Source: Antricoccus suffuscus
Lineage (GTDB): Bacteria; Actinomycetota; Actinomycetes; Mycobacteriales; Antricoccaceae
DNA: 42,713 nucleotides
Reading direction: 5' to 3'
Assembly: GCF_003003235.1 (NCBI RefSeq)
Contig: NZ_PVUE01000027.1
Coordinates: 1-42,713, forward strand
Shown here: positions 7,911-16,174 of the stretch, piece by piece
Layout of the letters: each line of letters begins with the position of its first letter
How positions within the stretch are numbered: the stretch's first letter is position 1
Program-made: the position numbers and the translations under genes
Notes under the pieces: generated by a model
The model's database searches: none
What the model was told of the DNA's origin: nothing
Seen by the model: only the letters and a program-made list of their open reading frames with translations

Positions 7911-7958
7911 CACGCAAAAGGAGCGGTACCCGGTCTCGGGTACCGCTCCTTTTGCGTG
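7911..7958. terminator. Bidirectional hairpin terminator divIVA/ileS
   Basis: A perfect 22-bp inverted repeat (arms 7911-7932 and 7937-7958) closes a 4-nt GTCT loop between two convergent genes. Each strand reads GGAGCGGTACCCG into the loop and ends with CTCCTTTTGCG, so a short U-run lies within the 3' arm in both directions. The symmetry and position fit termination of both transcripts. Confidence 0.85.
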
Positions 7959-7961
7959 AGC

Positions 7962-10900
7962 TCAGCGGCGTTCGACCCACACCGCGAGGTGATCGTCCTG
8001 GCCGTCCGGGTCGCGGTCGAGCGCGCCGCGCTGAACGCCGGTCGCCAACACCTCGTCGGCGATCCGACCCTCGTGCTCGACCAGCGCGGCCGCCACCGAG
8101 GCGTCATCCGCGCGCCAGGTCAGCGTGATCCGGTCGGTGACCTCGAGTCCGGCGTTCTTGCGGGCGTCCTGGATCAGCCGCACCGCTTCGCGCGCCCGGC
8201 CGGCGGCCTCGAGTTCCGGGGTCAACGCTAGGTCGAGGGCGACACTTTCACCGGACTCGGTGTGCACCGCCCATCCTTCCTGCGGCGTCTCGGTGATGAT
8301 GACGTCCTCGTCGTCCAACGTGAACGGCGCGCCGTCGATCTGCACGGTCGCGGTGCCGGAGCGTACGTCGGCGGCCAGGGCGGCTGGATCGGCCGCGGCG
8401 ATCTGCTTGGCCGCGTCTTGCACCTGTTTGCCGAGCTTTTTACCGAGCGATCGGAAGTTGGCCTTGGCCGTGACGGTCACCAGTTCGCCCTCGCTCGCGG
8501 TGAGCGACTCGAGTGACAGCACGTTGAGCTCATCCGCGACTTCGCTACGCAGCTCCTCGCCGAGCCGCGCGAAGCCGCTCGCGCCGACGAGCGCGCGTGC
8601 CAGCGGCTGGCGGGTGCGCACCTTGGACGCGGTTCGGGCCGAGCGCCCCAGGTCGACCAATCGGCGTACCTGTGCCACATCGGCCGACAGCTGCGGGTCG
8701 ATGAGAGACTCGTCGGCGACCGGCCAATCCGCGAGGTGGACCGAGTCCGCGGCTTTGGGGTCAGCGGATTTCACGATCGTGTGCCAGACCTTGTCGGTGA
8801 TGAATGGTACGAACGGTGCCATGACAAGCGTGAGCGACGTGATCGCCTCGGTGAGGGTGGCGAGCGCGGCCGGGTCGCCGACCCAGAAGCGACGCCGTGA
8901 ACGGCGGACATACCAGTTGGAAAGGTCGTCGATAAACGTCGTGATCCGGCGTCCCGCGCGCGGCGAGTCGAAGACCTCCAGCGACTCCTGCACCTCGACG
9001 ATCGTGCTGTGCAGTTCGCTCAGAAGCCAACGGTCCAACGATGAGCGCTGCGCCGGCGCGGGCGCATCCAGGGTGGCGAGGTCGACGTCGTTGGCGTCGG
9101 CGTACAGGCTCAGGAAGGAGGCGGTGTTCCAGTAGGTCAGTAGGACCTTGCGCACCACCTCGCTGATCAGCTCGTCACCGACGCGGCGGGTCGCCGACGG
9201 GTTGCCGACACAGAGCATCAGCCAGCGCAGGCCATCCGCGCCGTGCTTTTCCATCAGCGGGATCGGCTTGACGATGTTGCCCAGGTGCTTGCTCATCTTG
9301 CGGCCGTCCTGGTCGACGATGTGCCCGAGGCACAGCACCGACTTGTACGACGATTTGTCGAAGACCATCGTGCCGACTGCCATCAGCGAGTAGAACCAGC
9401 CGCGGGTCTGGTCGATCGCCTCGCAAATGTAGTCGGCGGGGTAGGTGCGCTCGAACTCCGAGACCGACCCCTCACGATGCGGGTAGCCCAGCTGCGCGAA
9501 CGGCATCGAGCCGGAGTCATACCACGCGTCGATGACCTGCGGTACCCGGCGGAACACGCCCGGCGTACCGGGGACCTCGAAGGTGATGTCGTCGATGTAG
9601 GGGCGGTGTGGATCGACGTCGGTGACGTCCTGGCCGACGTACTGGGAGAGTTCCTTGAGCGACCCGACACAGATCCGGTTGTTCTCGTCCTGGTCGTTGA
9701 TCCAGATCGGCAGCGGCGTCCCCCAGTAGCGATCTCGAGACAGCGCCCAGTCGATGTTGTTGTTGAGCCAGTCGCCGTACCGGCCGTGCTTGACCGTCTC
9801 AGGATGCCAGTCGGTCGCGTCGTTCTCGCGCAGCAGGTTGGACTTGCGCTCGGTCGTGCGGATGTACCAGGAGGGCAGCGCATAGTAGAGCAGCGCGGTG
9901 TGACAACGCCAGCAATGCGGGTAGGGGTGCTCGTACTCGAGCGCCTTGAACAGGATCCCGCGCTCGCGAAGATCCGCCATAAGCGCCTTGTCCGCGGTCT
10001 TGAAAAAGACACCGCCGACCAGCGGCAGCTCCGCCTCGAAGGTGCCGTCTGCGCGCACCGGATTGACCACCGGTAGCCCGTAGGCGCGGCACACCTGCAA
10101 ATCCTCGGCGCCGAACGCGGGGGACTGGTGCACCAGCCCGGTGCCGTCCTCGGTGGTGACGTAGTCGGCCAGTACGACGAAATGCCCGTCTTCGCGGCTG
10201 CCGTCCTCGCGGGTCGGCCACTGCACGAGCTCGAACGGGCGTTGGTACGTCGATCGCTCCAAGTCACGACCCGGCAGCGACGACAATACGGTCGCGCCTT
10301 CACCGAGTACGGCGGCTAGAAGTGGCTTCGCGACCACGACCGACCGGACGTCGGCGGACCAGTCGGCCGCGCGCGCCACGACGTACTCCACGTCGGGGTG
10401 TACCGCAACGGCCGTGTTAGAGACCAGTGTCCACGGCGTCGTGGTCCACACCAGCAGATCCGCGTCCTCTATCTCGCTCGGCGCGGTCAGCAGCGGCAGC
10501 CGCACGTACACCGACGGGTCGACGACCGTCTCGTAGCCCTGCGACACCTCGTGGTCGGAGAGCCCGGTCCCGCAGCGCGGGCAGTACGGCGTGATCCGGT
10601 GATCCTTGACGAGCAGCCCGTCATCGAATATCTGTTTGAGCGACCACCAGACGGACTGCACATAGTCCGGGTTCATCGTCCAGTAGGCGTGTTCGATGTC
10701 GGTCCAGTAACCCATCCGCTTGGTGAGCGCGGTGAACTCGCCGACGTTGCGCTGCACGGACTCGCGGCACTTGTCGTTGAACGGCCCGATGCCGTACTTC
10801 TCGATGTCGGGCTTACCGTTGAAGCCGAGCTCCTTTTCGACCGCGATCTCGACCGGCAGACCGTGGCAGTCCCAACCGGCGCGGCGCGGAACGGAGTAGC

Positions 10901-11132
10901 CACGCATGGTGCGGAACCGTGGGTAGAGATCCTTGAAGACGCGTGCCTCGACGTGATGGACGCCGGGCATACCGTTGGCCGTCGGCGGTCCCTCGTAGAA
11001 GACCCACGGCTTGCCGCCGTCGTTCTTAGCGACGGAGCGGGCGAAGACGTCCTCTGAATCCCACTGCTGAAGGACCTCATGATCCAAGGCGGGCAGGTCG
11101 ACTCGTCCTGGGAGGGGTTGCAGCTTGCTCAT
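7962..11132 (-). CDS. ileS: Isoleucyl-tRNA synthetase, IleRS2-like with GVHH motif
   Basis: A 1056-residue class Ia synthetase charging tRNA-Ile. The N-terminal Rossmann fold has FYEGPPTANGMPGVHH, in which the normal HxGH signature is replaced by GVHH (residues 57-60, bases 10953-10964). GWDCHGLPVEIAVEKELG follows, then the CP1 editing region with WTTTPWTLVSNTA, and DGRKMSKHLGN (KMSKS loop) near residue 612. Anticodon-binding and C-terminal domains complete the length. ATG 11132 has AAGGA about 8 nt upstream. A T-box leader precedes it, so expression should rise when tRNA-Ile is uncharged. Length and C-terminal layout resemble the eukaryote-like IleRS2 group. Confidence 0.96.
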   Translation of the reverse strand: MSKLQPLPGRVDLPALDHEVLQQWDSEDVFARSVAKNDGGKPWVFYEGPPTANGMPGVHHVEARVFKDLYPRFRTMRGYSVPRRAGWDCHGLPVEIAVEKELGFNGKPDIEKYGIGPFNDKCRESVQRNVGEFTALTKRMGYWTDIEHAYWTMNPDYVQSVWWSLKQIFDDGLLVKDHRITPYCPRCGTGLSDHEVSQGYETVVDPSVYVRLPLLTAPSEIEDADLLVWTTTPWTLVSNTAVAVHPDVEYVVARAADWSADVRSVVVAKPLLAAVLGEGATVLSSLPGRDLERSTYQRPFELVQWPTREDGSREDGHFVVLADYVTTEDGTGLVHQSPAFGAEDLQVCRAYGLPVVNPVRADGTFEAELPLVGGVFFKTADKALMADLRERGILFKALEYEHPYPHCWRCHTALLYYALPSWYIRTTERKSNLLRENDATDWHPETVKHGRYGDWLNNNIDWALSRDRYWGTPLPIWINDQDENNRICVGSLKELSQYVGQDVTDVDPHRPYIDDITFEVPGTPGVFRRVPQVIDAWYDSGSMPFAQLGYPHREGSVSEFERTYPADYICEAIDQTRGWFYSLMAVGTMVFDKSSYKSVLCLGHIVDQDGRKMSKHLGNIVKPIPLMEKHGADGLRWLMLCVGNPSATRRVGDELISEVVRKVLLTYWNTASFLSLYADANDVDLATLDAPAPAQRSSLDRWLLSELHSTIVEVQESLEVFDSPRAGRRITTFIDDLSNWYVRRSRRRFWVGDPAALATLTEAITSLTLVMAPFVPFITDKVWHTIVKSADPKAADSVHLADWPVADESLIDPQLSADVAQVRRLVDLGRSARTASKVRTRQPLARALVGASGFARLGEELRSEVADELNVLSLESLTASEGELVTVTAKANFRSLGKKLGKQVQDAAKQIAAADPAALAADVRSGTATVQIDGAPFTLDDEDVIITETPQEGWAVHTESGESVALDLALTPELEAAGRAREAVRLIQDARKNAGLEVTDRITLTWRADDASVAAALVEHEGRIADEVLATGVQRGALDRDPDGQDDHLAVWVERR

Positions 11133-11396
11133 CGTGTGCGTCCTTATTGCGATCGATCGTTTCGATCGAGGGACGACGTGTGGCCGCGGTACCACCCTCG
11201 TTGACCTACGCATGCGCGGCGGTCCGCTCGTTAGCGACCGCGTTTAAGCGGCCTTGCCGGTTCTAGTCCCGCTCGTCGCGGTTTCTTCCGACGGTTCCGG
11301 GTGATCTTCGCTCGGCCGACCCGCCAGACTCACACCGTCGCTGGCTCGCTCGTTGGGGCGGCTGATCGGGCTACTCGTCCCATCAACACCGTCTTT
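11133..11396 (-). promoter_or_regulatory. T-box riboswitch leader of ileS (Ile, specifier AUC)
   Basis: All core elements can be read on the minus strand. Stem I is closed by GACGGT (11388-11393) with ACCGTC (11290-11295). Its 5' side carries AGTAG and its 3' side GAAGATC, the loop-E pair with candidate specifier AUC at 11303-11305. Its apex holds GGTGTGA, matching GGUGNRA. The T-box AGGGTGGTACCGCG lies at 11185-11198. Downstream there is no U-run. Instead CGTCC (11171-11175) can pair with the GGACG of the ileS ribosome site (11139-11143) around a 7-bp hairpin, favouring translational control by sequestering the ribosome site. Confidence 0.93.
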
Positions 11397-11402
11397 ATTC
11401 TA
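11397..11402 (-). promoter_or_regulatory. -10 hexamer of the ileS leader
   Basis: TAGAAT on the minus strand lies a few bases before the first base pair of Stem I, the position expected for the -10 box of the T-box transcript. No strong -35 is seen. Confidence 0.45.
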
Positions 11403-11535
11403 GCGGTTGCACGGCGTGCCCATAGCAATGGATGCCCAGACATCTCTCTACTACCTTCTGGTGAGCCGGCCCGATCGATCGTCAATACTGTGTTAAGCAC
11501 GCACGACCGCCGTGCGTTGATGTCGGATTTGGCTT

Positions 11536-13023
11536 GTGATGGTCCTTGCGCTGACGCTGCTGGTGAGTACGTCGGTGCTGCTCGTAGCCATCCTCGCGAT
11601 CCGGTTCTCATCGCAGATCGGGCTGCCGTCGCTGCTGCTTTATCTAGGTATCGGCGTACTGGTTGGAGAGTCCGGCCTCGGCGTGCAGTTCGAGGACTTC
11701 CACCTCGCCAACTCGCTCGGCACCGTCGCGCTGGCGATCATCCTCGGCGAGGGCGGGCTCACCACTAGGTGGCACGAGGTGCGTCCGCAGCTGACCCAGA
11801 GCGTCCTGCTCTCGACGTTAGGCGTCTTTGTCAGCGTCGGGATCATGGCGACGTTCTTGGTCGTCGTGCTCGGATTCGGGTGGCAGGTCGCACTGGTCAT
11901 CGGCGCAATCGTCTCCTCGACGGACGCCGCCGCCGTGTTTTCGGTATTGCGCCGCCTGCGCCTGCCGCAGCGGATTACCGCGACCATGGAACTTGAGTCC
12001 GGGCTCAACGACGCGCCGGTGGTCATCCTGGTCACAGTGCTCTCGGTGCCGGCGCGATCGATCGATCCGTGGTGGGCGATCGTGCTGCTGATCATCTACG
12101 AACTAGTGGTCGGCGCGATCATCGGCTTCAGCATCGCGTGGGTCGGCGTACAGCTGTTGCGTCGCGGCACGCTGCCGTCGTCCGGCCTGTACGCCGTCAC
12201 CGCCATCGTCCTGCTGATCTTCACGTTCTCGGTGGCCTCGTTGGCGCACACCTCCGGCTTCCTGGCGGTCTATGTCGCCGGCGTCGTATTCGGCAATGCT
12301 CAGCTGCCCTACAAACGTGCCACGATCGCCTTCGCTGAGGCGATCGCGTGGCTCGCCCAGATCGGGCTGTTCGTGATGCTCGGCCTGCTCGTATCGCCGC
12401 CCGAAATCCCGGGCGTGGTCGTCCCGGCGCTGCTCGTCGGCGGTGTCTTATTGTTCGTCGCGCGCCCGGTGTCGGTATTCCTCAGCTCACTGTGGAGCCG
12501 GGTGTCGCTCCGTGACCAGGCGTTCTACTCGTGGTCCGGGCTGCGCGGCGCGGTACCGATTGTCGTGGCGACGATCCCGATCACGCACGGGATCCCGCGT
12601 TCCGGCGAGATCTTGCACATGGTCTTCGTGCTAGTCGTGATCTTCACCCTCGTGCAGGGTACGACGCTGCCACAGATGGCCAGGGCGTTGCGGCTGGCAG
12701 GCAAGGCCGAGACCGAAGACGTCGACGTCGAGGTCTCGGCGCTGGATCAAATCGCCGCCGAGGTGCTGACGGTGTCCGTCCCGGCCGGCTCCAGAATGCA
12801 CGGTGTGTACGTCGGCGAACTTCGGCTGCCGGCGACCGGCGTCGTGAGCCTTATCGTGCGCGGTGACAAGCGCTTCGTTCCTCAGCGCGACACTCGGATC
12901 CGGGTCGGCGACTCGTTGTTGATTGTGTCCGCGACGGAGGACCGGGAGGCCACCGAACGCCGACTGCATGCCATTGCCCGGGCCGGTCGGCTCGCGACCT
13001 GGCAGGGCGAAAACGGCGGCTGA
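11536..13023 (+). CDS. Cation/proton antiporter (CPA family) with TrkA-C-like domain
   Basis: A 495-residue membrane antiporter of the Na+(K+)/H+ exchanger type. About a dozen hydrophobic helices cover residues 1-390, including SSQIGLPSLLLYLGIGVLVGE, the acidic transport core GAIVSSTDAAAVFSVL near 135-150 and FYSWSGLRGAVPIVVATIP near 330. The cytosolic tail from about 395 has a TrkA-C/RCK-C-like fold (VSVPAGSRMHGVYVGELRLP, RVGDSLLIVSATED), suggesting ligand-gated potassium/proton exchange like KhtU/CvrA-type proteins. GTG 11536 and ATG 11539 are both possible starts and no good ribosome site is visible. Ion specificity is inferred only. Confidence 0.88.
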   Translation: MMVLALTLLVSTSVLLVAILAIRFSSQIGLPSLLLYLGIGVLVGESGLGVQFEDFHLANSLGTVALAIILGEGGLTTRWHEVRPQLTQSVLLSTLGVFVSVGIMATFLVVVLGFGWQVALVIGAIVSSTDAAAVFSVLRRLRLPQRITATMELESGLNDAPVVILVTVLSVPARSIDPWWAIVLLIIYELVVGAIIGFSIAWVGVQLLRRGTLPSSGLYAVTAIVLLIFTFSVASLAHTSGFLAVYVAGVVFGNAQLPYKRATIAFAEAIAWLAQIGLFVMLGLLVSPPEIPGVVVPALLVGGVLLFVARPVSVFLSSLWSRVSLRDQAFYSWSGLRGAVPIVVATIPITHGIPRSGEILHMVFVLVVIFTLVQGTTLPQMARALRLAGKAETEDVDVEVSALDQIAAEVLTVSVPAGSRMHGVYVGELRLPATGVVSLIVRGDKRFVPQRDTRIRVGDSLLIVSATEDREATERRLHAIARAGRLATWQGENGG

Positions 13024-13155
13024 TCTCGCGCTTATCGCCCGCGACGCCGGCGGCGTACCGTGGACGTTTCGATTGTTGCGGATCGGCTACGCTCGACGTT
13101 TATGTGGCGTGGTCGATTGCCCTAGCCGCGAGGTTTACGTAATGTCCGGGGGACT

Positions 13156-13186
13156 TATGTGCGTCCGGGCCGTGGCGGGACGCACA
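13156..13186 (+). other. 10-bp inverted repeat upstream of the DksA-like gene
   Basis: ATGTGCGTCC (13156-13165) and GGACGCACAT (13177-13186) are perfect complements around an 11-nt loop, 25 bp before the GTG of the DksA-like gene. No U-run follows, so it is a better candidate for an operator or a 5'-leader structure than for a terminator. Confidence 0.6.
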
Positions 13187-13211
13187 TCGACGTGCTGATA
13201 GGGGTCAAACT

Positions 13212-13895
13212 GTGGCAGCGAAGAAGTCCGCGGGAGCGAAGACCGCGTCGGGTGCGCGTGCGGCCAAGAAGATACCTGCGAAGTCTGTGGTCGCGAAGAA
13301 GACCGCACCAACCAAGACCGCACCAACCAAGAAGACTGCGGCTAAAAGCGCCGCGCCGGTAAAAGTCGCGGTCAACGGCACCGCCAAGAAGACCGCAGCC
13401 ACCAAACCCGCGGCCACAGCGGCCACAGCGGCCACCAAGCAGACCCCGAAGACCGCACCTAAGAAGACCGTACCCGCGAAGAGCGCCGCCAAGAAGACCG
13501 CACCCACGAAGGCCGCGGCTAAGCCGAAGACGCCATTCAACAAGGTCGAGTTGCGCGAGTTCGGCAAGTTGATCGATGGCCAGCTTCAGGAGCTGCAGGC
13601 CGAGTACGACACCGCGATGATTGCCCTTGACGACCTGCAGCACAACCGACTCGACACCGCTGGTGACGACCCCGCCGATGCGGGAAACAAAACGTTCGAG
13701 CGGGAACAGGAAATGTCGATTGCCAATAACCGGATGCACCTGATCACTCAGTTGCAGCGCGCTCGGGCCCGGGTCGACGAAGGCAGCTATGGGCTGTGCG
13801 AGAACTGCGGTAAGACCATCCCGAAGGCCCGGTTGCAGGCCTATCCCTCCGCGACACTCTGTGTGGACTGCAAAGCGCGCGAAGAACGTCGATAA
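13212..13895 (+). CDS. DksA/TraR-type zinc-finger protein with Lys/Ala-rich tail
   Basis: A 227-residue protein. Residues 1-110 are low-complexity AKKTA/TKKTA-type repeats resembling bacterial histone-H1-like tails. Residues 115-227 form a DksA/TraR module: a helical hairpin (ELREFGKLIDGQLQELQAEYD in two blocks, then FEREQEMSIANNRMHLITQL) and a four-Cys zinc finger with Cys196, Cys199, Cys217 and Cys220 in CENCG and CVDC. DksA-family proteins bind the RNA polymerase secondary channel; the tail suggests nucleic-acid binding. GTG 13212 follows AGGGG by 8 nt. It lies 8 nt before lspA, as in several actinobacteria. Confidence 0.88.
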   Translation: MAAKKSAGAKTASGARAAKKIPAKSVVAKKTAPTKTAPTKKTAAKSAAPVKVAVNGTAKKTAATKPAATAATAATKQTPKTAPKKTVPAKSAAKKTAPTKAAAKPKTPFNKVELREFGKLIDGQLQELQAEYDTAMIALDDLQHNRLDTAGDDPADAGNKTFEREQEMSIANNRMHLITQLQRARARVDEGSYGLCENCGKTIPKARLQAYPSATLCVDCKAREERR

Positions 13896-13903
13896 TTGCC
13901 GAC

Positions 13904-14455
13904 GTGACCGACGCACCTCCACCTGAAACGGGTATCGAGCCCCCTCGACGGCGTACGACGATGCTCTTGCTGGTCGTCGGTGCCGTGGCGTTGCTGCTGG
14001 ACATCCTCACGAAGGTGCTCGTCGTCGCCACCCTGAGTGACCAACCGCCGCTGCGACTGCTCGGCGGCGCCGTCTATTTCACCCTGGCCCGCAACAGCGG
14101 TGCGGCGTTCTCGCTCGGCACCGGGATGACGATCGTCTTCACGTTGCTTGCGCTGATCGTGGTCCTGGTGATCGTGCGGACCGCCCGCAAGCTGTATTCA
14201 CGCGGCTGGGCGATCAGCCTCGGTCTCGTGCTCGGTGGCGCGCTGGGCAACCTCGTGGACCGCATGTTTCGGCACCCAGGGCCGTTCCGCGGCGCGGTCA
14301 TCGACTTCATCAGCGTTTTCGACCCGTGGGGTCGTACGTGGCCGATTTTCAACCTCGCGGACTCCGCGATCGTCGTCGGCGGCGTGCTCGCCGTCATCCT
14401 GGCCTTTGCCGGGGTCGAGATGGACGGCACGCGCAATCGGAAGGCCGACCGCTAG
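13904..14455 (+). CDS. lspA: Lipoprotein signal peptidase (signal peptidase II)
   Basis: A 183-residue inner-membrane aspartyl protease that removes the signal peptide of lipidated prolipoproteins after Lgt has acted. Family blocks are LARNSGAAFSLG (61-72), GNLVDR with catalytic Asp119, DFISVFDPWGRTWPIFN (about 134-150) and NLADSAIVVGG with catalytic Asp153. Four hydrophobic helices are evident. Asp34 and Lys37 in LLDILTKVLV match the usual first helix. GTG 13904 starts 8 nt after the DksA-like gene, and its TAG abuts the ATG of the pseudouridine synthase, so the three are probably one operon. lgt is elsewhere in this window. Confidence 0.96.
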   Translation: MTDAPPPETGIEPPRRRTTMLLLVVGAVALLLDILTKVLVVATLSDQPPLRLLGGAVYFTLARNSGAAFSLGTGMTIVFTLLALIVVLVIVRTARKLYSRGWAISLGLVLGGALGNLVDRMFRHPGPFRGAVIDFISVFDPWGRTWPIFNLADSAIVVGGVLAVILAFAGVEMDGTRNRKADR

Positions 14456-15388
14456 ATGAGCTCGCGACTGCTGCCGGTACCCGATGGTCTCGATGGAATG
14501 CGAGTCGACGCCGGTCTGGCCCGGCTGCTCGGCATGTCGCGCACTGCCGCGGCCGAACTTGTCGAGTCTGGCGCGGTCCAACTCGATGGCAGGGCGGTCG
14601 GCAAGTCCGATCGGTTGCATGCCGAGGCGTTACTCGACGTCACGCTTCCGGATCCGAAGCCGGTGCAGACCCTTGAGGACGCGCAACCGGTGCCCGGCCT
14701 TGGCGTGATCTACAGCGACGACGACATCGTCGTAGTCGACAAGCCGGTCGGCGTGGCCGCGCACCCGAGCCCGGGTTGGGAAGGGCACACCGTCATCGGC
14801 GGAGTCGTCGCGATGGGGCATCGCGTCTCAACAAGCGGGGCCGAGGAGCGGCGCGGCGTCGTACACCGGCTCGACGTCGGCACCACCGGTCTGATGGTCG
14901 TGGCGAAGTCCGAGCGTGCCTATACGGCTCTGAAGGCGGCATTCAAAGAACGCACGGTCGAGAAGGTCTATCACGCTATCGTGCAAGGACATCCGGACCC
15001 GACCATCGGCACGATCGACGCGCCGATAGACCGGCATCCTAAGCATGACTGGAAATTCGCGGTCGTCGCTGGTGGGCGTGACAGCGTTACGCACTACGAG
15101 GTCATCGAAGCGTTCCCTGCGGCAAGCCTTGCCCAGATCCACCTCGAAACCGGTCGAACGCACCAGATTCGAGTGCATTTTTCGGCCCTCCGGCATCCCT
15201 GCGTTGGCGACATCACGTACGGCGCCGACCCGGTGCTCGCCAAACGGCTCGGGTTGACCCGTCAATGGCTCCATGCCCGTCAGCTGTCCTTTGCGCATCC
15301 CGCCGACGGCCGCTGGGTCACCTTCGAGAGCCCATATCCCGCCGATCTCGCCGCGGCGCTCGAGATACTGCGCTCGGACGGACAATAG
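14456..15388 (+). CDS. RluA/RluD-family pseudouridine synthase
   Basis: A 310-residue RNA-modifying enzyme. An S4 RNA-binding domain occupies residues 15-65 ([30 protein letters not shown], in two blocks). The catalytic domain has [16 protein letters not shown] and the signature [16 protein letters not shown] with catalytic Asp140. [11 protein letters not shown] and the terminal [11 protein letters not shown] follow, as in RluD. By family it isomerises uridines in 23S rRNA helix 69, but target positions cannot be proven. It starts directly after the lspA stop codon, an arrangement common in Gram-positive genomes. Confidence 0.93.
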   Translation: MSSRLLPVPDGLDGMRVDAGLARLLGMSRTAAAELVESGAVQLDGRAVGKSDRLHAEALLDVTLPDPKPVQTLEDAQPVPGLGVIYSDDDIVVVDKPVGVAAHPSPGWEGHTVIGGVVAMGHRVSTSGAEERRGVVHRLDVGTTGLMVVAKSERAYTALKAAFKERTVEKVYHAIVQGHPDPTIGTIDAPIDRHPKHDWKFAVVAGGRDSVTHYEVIEAFPAASLAQIHLETGRTHQIRVHFSALRHPCVGDITYGADPVLAKRLGLTRQWLHARQLSFAHPADGRWVTFESPYPADLAAALEILRSDGQ

Positions 15389-15394
15389 GCGCCG

Positions 15395-16174
15395 ATGCTC
15401 GACCACGACATTCTGCCTACGTCGCTTAGCGCGTTCGGGCACGCGACACTCGCCGCCGTCATCCTCGGGGTCTACCTCTACTTCGGCGAACCGTTCGTAG
15501 GGGTGGCGTTACACCGGGCGTTTGAGCGCGCCGAACAAGTCGACCGCTACGCGCGGCGCTGGCTCTACACGCGACTACTGATCCTCGAATGGGGGCTGGT
15601 GGCACTGTGCGCGGCTACCGTGATCATGGCGCCACAAGTTTCGGCGGCGGCGCTCGGCCTGGCGCTGCCAGGGACGCTTCTGGGCTGGATCCTGACCGGC
15701 ATCACGGTGGTCGCAGGACTCGCCGTGCTGGCAGCTACCGCCCGCGCCGTCGAGACCATGCGCCGCCTGCCGCGCGAGCAGGTCATCCGTTCTCTGGGCG
15801 GCCCGTCCGTCGTGGCGATGCTGCCGCGCACGTCGGCCGAACGCCGCCTGTTCGGTCTCGTCTCGCTGTCGGCAGGTCTGGCCGAGGAGTTCGTCTATCG
15901 AGCATTCTTCCTCGCCGTGGTCACGGCAATCGCGCCAGGATTCCCGATTGCGGTCGCCGCGGTGGTTATCGTCGTCGGGTTCGGCCTTGCCCACGCGTAC
16001 CAAGGCCCGACCGGAATCGCGGTGACCATGGTCTTCGGCGCGGTGCTAGCCGCGCTCTATATCCTGACCGGATCCTTACTTGCGCCAGTGATCTTGCATA
16101 TCCTGATTGATGTCAGGGGGATTCCACTCGGGCGACTACTCGCCACACCTGCGCGCCACCGGAGGCACCGATGA
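15395..16174 (+). CDS. CPBP-family intramembrane metalloprotease
   Basis: A 259-residue multipass protein of the CAAX-protease/bacteriocin-processing (ABI) family. Motif 1 is EEFVYR (Glu164, Glu165, Arg169) and motif 2 is FGLAHAYQG with His200; the third region is LLAPVILHILIDVRG, whose His and Asp are also conserved. About seven hydrophobic helices are present. Members cleave within membranes and in bacteria have been linked to peptide processing, immunity or stress. It starts 6 nt after the pseudouridine synthase and overlaps the GNAT gene by 4 nt (ATGA), so it probably belongs to the lspA operon. Confidence 0.88.
   Translation: MLDHDILPTSLSAFGHATLAAVILGVYLYFGEPFVGVALHRAFERAEQVDRYARRWLYTRLLILEWGLVALCAATVIMAPQVSAAALGLALPGTLLGWILTGITVVAGLAVLAATARAVETMRRLPREQVIRSLGGPSVVAMLPRTSAERRLFGLVSLSAGLAEEFVYRAFFLAVVTAIAPGFPIAVAAVVIVVGFGLAHAYQGPTGIAVTMVFGAVLAALYILTGSLLAPVILHILIDVRGIPLGRLLATPARHRRHR

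Noticed and set aside
9243-10303. Long ORFs overlapping ileS on both strands
   Set aside because: The ileS frame is complete with all synthetase motifs; these are shadows.
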